A DNA stretch of 64,000 nucleotides, from contig JBEKDZ010000003.1 in NCBI GenBank assembly GCA_050014095.1, positions 298,538 to 362,537 of the forward strand, written 5' to 3'. Shown in pieces: positions 62,854 to 64,000 of this stretch. Within the stretch, counting starts at the first letter, position 1, and each line of letters starts with the position of its first letter. The position numbers were made by a program, and so were the translations under genes. Source of the DNA: RBG-13-51-18 sp050014095 (lineage in GTDB: Bacteria > Chloroflexota > Dehalococcoidia > Dehalococcoidales > RBG-16-60-22). The notes under the pieces are model-generated. The model was not told the origin of the DNA. It saw only the letters and a list, made by a program, of their open reading frames with translations, and made no database searches.

Positions 62854-63280
62854 ATGAAGCAAGATGCTAAATATATTCGCTGGTTTAAAGAGATCAAGAT
62901 TGAAGATATTCCCAGTGTTGGCGGCAAGAATGCCTCTCTAGGAGAGATGTCCCATGAACTTGCGAGCCAGGGAGTTAAAATTCCGAATGGGTTTGCGGTA
63001 ACTGCCGAGGCATAATGGTATGTCATAGAATCAGCCGGAATTCTTGATGAGCTTGAAAAGATTCAGGTGAGAGATTGGGGGACGAAAGCCGATAAGAAAG
63101 ACTTACGCCACCTGCTCTGGGCATCGATTGACAACGATGATTCCTTGGACCTGGACCAGCTGACGGTGGCGGAGGCCCTGCCGGATAATCGAGTAGGATT
63201 TTTATAGCCGTTGCCGATGTAGATGCCCTCGTAAGAAAGGACTCGGCCATTGATGAGCATGCCCGGCAGAACACGACTTC
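62854..63280 (+). pseudogene. Composite pseudogene: PEP-synthase N-terminus joined to an RNB ribonuclease piece
   Basis: The first frame reads IRWFKEIKIEDIPSVGGKNA then SLGEM, typical of phosphoenolpyruvate synthase N-termini. It stops at 63,013 where Tyr is expected and then continues in frame with WYVIESAGILDELEKIQ. After about 63,067 the sequence becomes an RNB-type ribonuclease (DLRHLLWASIDNDDSLDLDQ then LTVAEALPD). A frameshift near 63,200 moves the continuation (IAVADVDALVRKDSAIDEHA) to another frame. Neither enzyme can be made, so this is a fused relic of two genes. Confidence 0.8.
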
Positions 63281-63431
63281 GGACACGCTTGGTGCGGCCC
63301 AGGCCGCTCACTGGGCTTCTGCTCTCTCCCCAGGAGCGCACACTGCCGCTGGAAACTTTGTAATGGGTTGATCCGATGAATTCGGGCAGCGGAAAGAAGT
63401 CCAAAGCTGGGGTGAAAGGCCCAGAAAAGTA

Positions 63432-63460
63432 TTGACTTTTTCTTTATGGTGTGGTAATCT
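63432..63460 (+). promoter_or_regulatory. Promoter ahead of a structured transcript
   Basis: TTGACT (63,432-63,437), 17 bp spacing and TAATCT (63,455-63,460) form a sigma-70-like promoter. Transcription should begin near 63,467. Confidence 0.55.
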
Positions 63461-63466
63461 TACAAC

Positions 63467-63596
63467 CTCTGTGATGTGATCAGGTTTATCACATATCAAA
63501 GAGGTGTTACAGGAGGCGTTGAAGCGCTACCTGTAAATGGTCACTAAAGTAGCGTGGAGCCAATGGTGAAACCGACCTGAAAAGGTCGGTTTTTGT
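63467..63596 (+). ncRNA. Candidate small RNA or leader with terminator
   Basis: TTACAGG (63,507-63,513) pairs with CCTGTAA (63,530-63,536). The transcript would end in the terminator at 63,571-63,596. I do not recognise a known riboswitch class. It lies 100 bp before the response-regulator-like gene and could be its leader or an independent sRNA. Confidence 0.5.
63571..63596 (+). terminator. Intrinsic terminator of the candidate small RNA
   Basis: ACCGACCT (63,571-63,578) pairs with AGGTCGGT (63,583-63,590) around GAAA and is followed by a T run. Confidence 0.85.
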
Positions 63597-63695
63597 TTTT
63601 AAACGATAGCCTATGAAGAAGGTAGCTCTTGCCAGTGAAAATCTGATGATTAATAGTAGCCATTAAGTACCATTAACGCCAGAAACAACAGAAAA

Positions 63696-64000
63696 ATGGA
63701 AAAAATAAAGGTATTTTTAGCTGATCCGCAGGTTTTATTCAGAGAGGGTATCCATTTTATCCTGTCTGGAGAAGAAGACCTCGAAGTTACCGGCGAAACC
63801 ACCGGTAATGAAGAAGCCCTTTCCCTTATCGAAACCAACCCCCCGCATATTGCTATTTTAAGCATGCATGATGCTAAAACCAATGGCGCTGCTGTCACCA
63901 GCCACATCCGCCGGAATATGCCCTCGGTATTCGTCATACTCATTATGGATAAAAAAGAGCCAGATATAGTTTTCAGTGCTGTTAAAAGCGGCGCCAGCGC
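63696..64000 (+). CDS. Response-regulator receiver-like protein, N-terminal part, lacking the usual phospho-Asp
   Basis: The frame is open to the window end, giving about 101 visible residues. The start IKVFLADPQVLFREGIHFIL and the later LSLIETNPPHIAIL match a NarL-type receiver domain, but the phosphoacceptor position in IAILSMHDAKTNG is Ser instead of Asp. The second acid of the pocket near the start is a single Asp (ADPQ). It therefore looks like a pseudo-receiver, probably followed by a LuxR DNA-binding domain outside the window. The regulation is unlikely to be classic phosphorylation. Confidence 0.75.
   Translation, partial: MEKIKVFLADPQVLFREGIHFILSGEEDLEVTGETTGNEEALSLIETNPPHIAILSMHDAKTNGAAVTSHIRRNMPSVFVILIMDKKEPDIVFSAVKSGAS

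Noticed and set aside
63467..63596. Known riboswitch (cobalamin, c-di-GMP, fluoride)
   Set aside because: None of the conserved core motifs of these classes could be matched by eye.

Overview
The window looks like a chromosomal segment of an uncultured, probably anaerobic Chloroflexota bacterium, most likely class Dehalococcoidia. That placement is an inference from gene content: amidohydrolase and CoA-transferase catabolic genes, a large serine recombinase at a tRNA 3' end, and threonine-rich lipoprotein linkers. No rRNA or ribosomal marker is present to confirm it.

Layout. (1) 1-6,027: chromosomal acyl-CoA catabolism genes on the + strand (a crotonase-like C-terminus, an amidohydrolase-2 protein, an Old-Yellow-Enzyme/GltD fusion, a small DUF7662-like protein and a CoA-transferase), closed by a strong terminator. 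An HtrA-like protease follows on the minus strand. (2) 7,447-7,701: tRNA-Leu(CAG), tRNA-Arg(GCG) and tRNA-Val(TAC). (3) 7,690-53,692: a roughly 46 kb island integrated at the 3' end of tRNA-Val. A 13 bp direct repeat marks both ends, and next to it lie two 20-nt arms that are inverted copies of each other. A third site of the same 52-nt architecture lies inside at 45,493-45,544, beside a relic of a second recombinase C-terminus. I read this as two related elements in tandem (7.7-45.5 kb and 45.5-53.7 kb), the second having lost its recombinase. (4) 53.8-64 kb: presumed chromosome again, with a ferritin-like protein, aldehyde and alcohol dehydrogenases, an ACT protein, three GH130 glycosidase/phosphorylase domains in two genes, coiled-coil proteins, a composite pseudogene and the start of a response-regulator-like gene.

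Island content. The left end carries the serine recombinase, a DNA-binding-like protein, a small tyrosine recombinase, a sigma-like protein and a DnaN-like sliding clamp. These are followed by an 0.8 kb field of about 25 degenerate decamers (consensus TCAAAGCTAA) in two opposed halves. A diverged copy of this field lies at 45.1 kb, and two more decamers lie at 11.9 kb. Cargo follows: a broken peptide-transporter module between 73 bp direct repeats; a sugar-phosphate cluster (nucleotidyltransferase, ROK kinase, IMPase-like, DUF4254-like, GDPD-like); a defence cassette (small protein, Rad50/SMC-like ATPase, PD-(D/E)XK nuclease, SIR2 and HerA) between 46 bp inverted repeats; an IS3-family remnant; and an acyl-CoA energy module (CoA-transferase/GNAT fusion, ADP-forming acyl-CoA synthetase, DRTGG protein and an HDAC-like deacetylase). 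The second element carries a partner-switching regulatory set (STAS protein, NCS2 permease with an extra C-terminal domain, RsbW-like kinase, RsbW-GNAT fusion, SpoIIE phosphatase) and several lipoproteins.

The best candidates for something undescribed are the tandem integration architecture with its decamer fields and clamp, the repeat-bounded ATPase/nuclease/SIR2/HerA cassette, and the permease-centred partner-switching operon.
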